Assembly: GCA_019113125.1 (NCBI GenBank)
Contig: DXIA01000031.1
Coordinates: forward strand, 1 to 14,627
From: Candidatus Pygmaiobacter gallistercoris
GTDB taxonomy: Bacteria > Bacillota > Clostridia > Oscillospirales > Ruminococcaceae
Reading direction: 5' to 3'
Length of the DNA stretch: 14,627 nucleotides
Made by a program: the position numbers and the translations under genes
Part shown: positions 13,040 through 14,627 of the stretch, piece after piece
Layout: every line of letters begins with the position of its first letter
Numbering within the stretch: position 1 is the stretch's first letter
The notes under the pieces: model-generated
Databases searched by the model: none
Told to the model about the DNA's origin: nothing
What the model saw: the letters and a program-made list of their open reading frames with translations, nothing else

Positions 13040-14569
13040 ATGTATGCGCGGGTTACCAGTCTCGGCGGATTTGCGCTGGATGGATTTGTTGTCACGGTAG
13101 AAGCGGATCTCTCGGGCGGACTTCCCTCCTTTGAGCTGGTCGGACTGCCGGACAGCGCGGTCAAGGAATCGCGGGACCGGGTGCGCAGTGCGCTCAAGAA
13201 CGCCGGCTTTCGGTATCCGGTCAGCCGGATCACCGTCAATCTCGCGCCGGCGGACATCAAAAAGACCGGCCCGGTCTATGATCTGCCGGTGCTGCTGGCG
13301 ATTCTGGCGGCAGAGGGCGCATTGCCGGCGCCCCCGCCGGAGAGTGCATTTCTGGGGGAGCTGTCCCTCGACGGTGCGGTGCGGAGCATCAACGGGGTTC
13401 TGCCGATGGCCCGCGCGGCCAAAGCGGCGGGGATCACCGCGCTGTTTCTGCCCGAGGAGAATGCGGCGGAGGCCGCGGTGGTCGAGGAGCTTGCGGTCTA
13501 TCCGGTGCGGACGGTGAACCAGTTGGTGGATCATCTTTGCAAAACCGTGCCGATCGAGCCGGTGCCGCCGACACCGTTTGATCTCGCTGCGGGCGGACCG
13601 ATGGAGGATCTCGCGGATGTGCGCGGCCAGCTCGAGGCGCGCCGGGCACTCGAAATTGCTGCGGCGGGGCATCACAACCTGCTCTTCATCGGGCCGCCGG
13701 GCACCGGCAAGTCGATGCTCGCCCGCCGGTTGCCCTCGATTCTGCCGCCGCTGACGAGGGAGGAGGCGATCGAGACAACCGAGATCTACTCGATCGCGGG
13801 GCTGCTCGAGCGTGGCAGCGGCCTGATGACCCGCAGGCCATTTCGCAGCCCGCACCACTCGGTCTCGGCGATGGGGCTCTCAGGCGGAGGCAGTGTCCCG
13901 CGGCCAGGTGAGGTCAGCCTCGCCCACAATGGGGTGCTGTTTCTGGATGAGCTGCCGGAATTCAAGCGGGATGCGCTCGAGATTCTGCGTCAGCCGATGG
14001 AGGACGGAACGGTGACGGTCAGCCGGGTGGCGGCCAGCGCAACCTTTCCCTGCCGATTTATGCTGGTGGCGGCGATGAATCCCTGCCCCTGCGGCTATTT
14101 CGGCCATCCGACCCGTCAGTGCAGCTGTACCCCATCGGCGATTGAGCGGTATCTGCAGCGGATCTCGGGCCCGCTGCTCGACCGGATCGATCTCCATGTC
14201 GAGGTGCCGCCGGTGGATTATGAATCCCTTGCCGGGGAGGCGCCGGGGGAGTCCAGCGCCGCCGTCTACCGAAGGGTCGCCGCCGCCCGGGCGCGGCAGC
14301 GCGAGCGGTATGCCGGCAGAGGAATCAGCTGCAATGCGCAGCTGACACCGGCTTTGCAGCGGGAGTTCTGCCCGCTGACGCCGGCGGCCGACCGGCTGAT
14401 GCGGATGGCATTTGAGCGGATGGGCCTGTCGGCCCGCTCTTGGGGCCGGGTGCTCAAGGTCAGCAGAACCATCGCCGATCTCGACGGGGATGACAACATC
14501 GATGTCGCCCATGTCAGCGAGGCGATTCAGTACCGCAATCTCGACCGTCGGTATTGGCACACAAGGTAG
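13040..14569 (+). CDS. comM: ComM/YifB family Mg-chelatase-like AAA+ ATPase
   Basis: The 509-residue length and domain order match the YifB/ComM family. An N-terminal Lon-like domain (about 1-170: MYARVTSLGG, GLPSFELVGLPDSAVKESRD, RITVNLAPADIKKTGPVYDL) precedes an AAA+ Mg-chelatase core with Walker A GPPGTGKS at 218-225 and Walker B VLFLDE at 299-304, then RPFRSPHHS and a Cys pair motif CPCG...CSC (Cys349, 351, 361, 363) that could bind metal, and a C-terminal Mg-chelatase domain (RSWGRVLKVSRTIADLDG). In Vibrio and Haemophilus, ComM is a hexameric helicase that helps branch migration during natural transformation; in Firmicutes its role is less clear. The ATG 13040 has GAGGAGGG 6 bases upstream; a TTG at 13034 lies too close to that site. 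It is the last complete gene of the run. Confidence 0.94.
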   Translation: MYARVTSLGGFALDGFVVTVEADLSGGLPSFELVGLPDSAVKESRDRVRSALKNAGFRYPVSRITVNLAPADIKKTGPVYDLPVLLAILAAEGALPAPPPESAFLGELSLDGAVRSINGVLPMARAAKAAGITALFLPEENAAEAAVVEELAVYPVRTVNQLVDHLCKTVPIEPVPPTPFDLAAGGPMEDLADVRGQLEARRALEIAAAGHHNLLFIGPPGTGKSMLARRLPSILPPLTREEAIETTEIYSIAGLLERGSGLMTRRPFRSPHHSVSAMGLSGGGSVPRPGEVSLAHNGVLFLDELPEFKRDALEILRQPMEDGTVTVSRVAASATFPCRFMLVAAMNPCPCGYFGHPTRQCSCTPSAIERYLQRISGPLLDRIDLHVEVPPVDYESLAGEAPGESSAAVYRRVAAARARQRERYAGRGISCNAQLTPALQREFCPLTPAADRLMRMAFERMGLSARSWGRVLKVSRTIADLDGDDNIDVAHVSEAIQYRNLDRRYWHTR

Positions 14570-14576
14570 GAAAGAA

Positions 14577-14627
14577 ATGCCAAGATTTCACGTTCTGAAA
14601 CTTTACTCTTTTCATGAAAAGGGGTAT
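14577..14627 (+). CDS. Possible start of a further gene, cut by the window end
   Basis: An ATG 7 bases after the comM stop codon opens a frame of 17 codons (MPRFHVLKLYSFHEKGY) still open at the right edge. AGGAAAG precedes it at 5 bases from the AGGA core. The fragment is too short to recognise and is more AT-rich than the genes to its left, so it could equally be spacer. Confidence 0.2.
   Translation, partial: MPRFHVLKLYSFHEKGY
14608..14621. repeat. 14-bp perfect palindrome at the right edge
   Basis: CTTTTCATGAAAAG is its own reverse complement. It could be a protein-binding site or chance in AT-rich sequence; the window ends six bases later. Confidence 0.25.

Overview
This 14.6-kb window is GC-rich chromosomal DNA that looks like a spore-forming Clostridia member of the Oscillospiraceae/Ruminococcaceae type. 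That rests on a bofA homologue beside a yaaL-like gene, a class A RNase P RNA with Firmicutes-like conserved blocks, LysM-G5-M23 cell-wall peptidases, and AT-rich sigma-A-type promoters in an otherwise GC-rich sequence. The organism assignment is inference. I see no phage, insertion sequence, CRISPR array, tRNA or rRNA. Several genes start with GTG, TTG or, in one case, probably CTG.

Left part (1-3230): the 3' end of a MATE transporter gene that seems to carry a large in-frame internal deletion; a bidirectional terminator; a minus-strand ornithine cyclodeaminase/mu-crystallin family gene with a clear promoter; a divergent plus-strand pair, yaaL-like (DUF2508) then bofA; another bidirectional terminator; rnpB (RNase P RNA) on the minus strand; and, just upstream of rnpB on the same strand, a small zinc-ribbon plus TM2-domain membrane protein.

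Middle part (3140-5580): gdhA (NADP-type glutamate dehydrogenase), divergent from the TM2 gene. The shared intergenic region has two matching TTGTA-N6-TACAA dyads, one at each promoter, which suggests one regulator for both genes. A strong terminator follows gdhA, with a possible promoter for the next gene (an RluA-family pseudouridine synthase) lying against it.

Cell-wall part (5630-10915): two tandem paralogous membrane-anchored LysM-G5-M23 endopeptidases, each with its own promoter and a leader stem-loop at the same relative position, then murA, the first committed enzyme of peptidoglycan precursor synthesis. The paralogues share a basic cytoplasmic N-terminal region that I cannot assign.

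Right part (11025-14569): a tight plus-strand run of a WalJ/YycJ-type metallo-beta-lactamase-fold protein, rlmH (23S rRNA pseudouridine methyltransferase), an uncharacterised protein with a papain-like Cys/His/Asn pattern, and comM/yifB (AAA+ branch-migration helicase family). The window ends in a possible start of another gene.

Most of the window is ordinary housekeeping. The best candidates for something not yet described are the twin dyad operator between the TM2 gene and gdhA, the matched leaders and probable CUG start of the tandem M23 genes, their unknown cytoplasmic domain, and the cysteine-peptidase-like protein between rlmH and comM.
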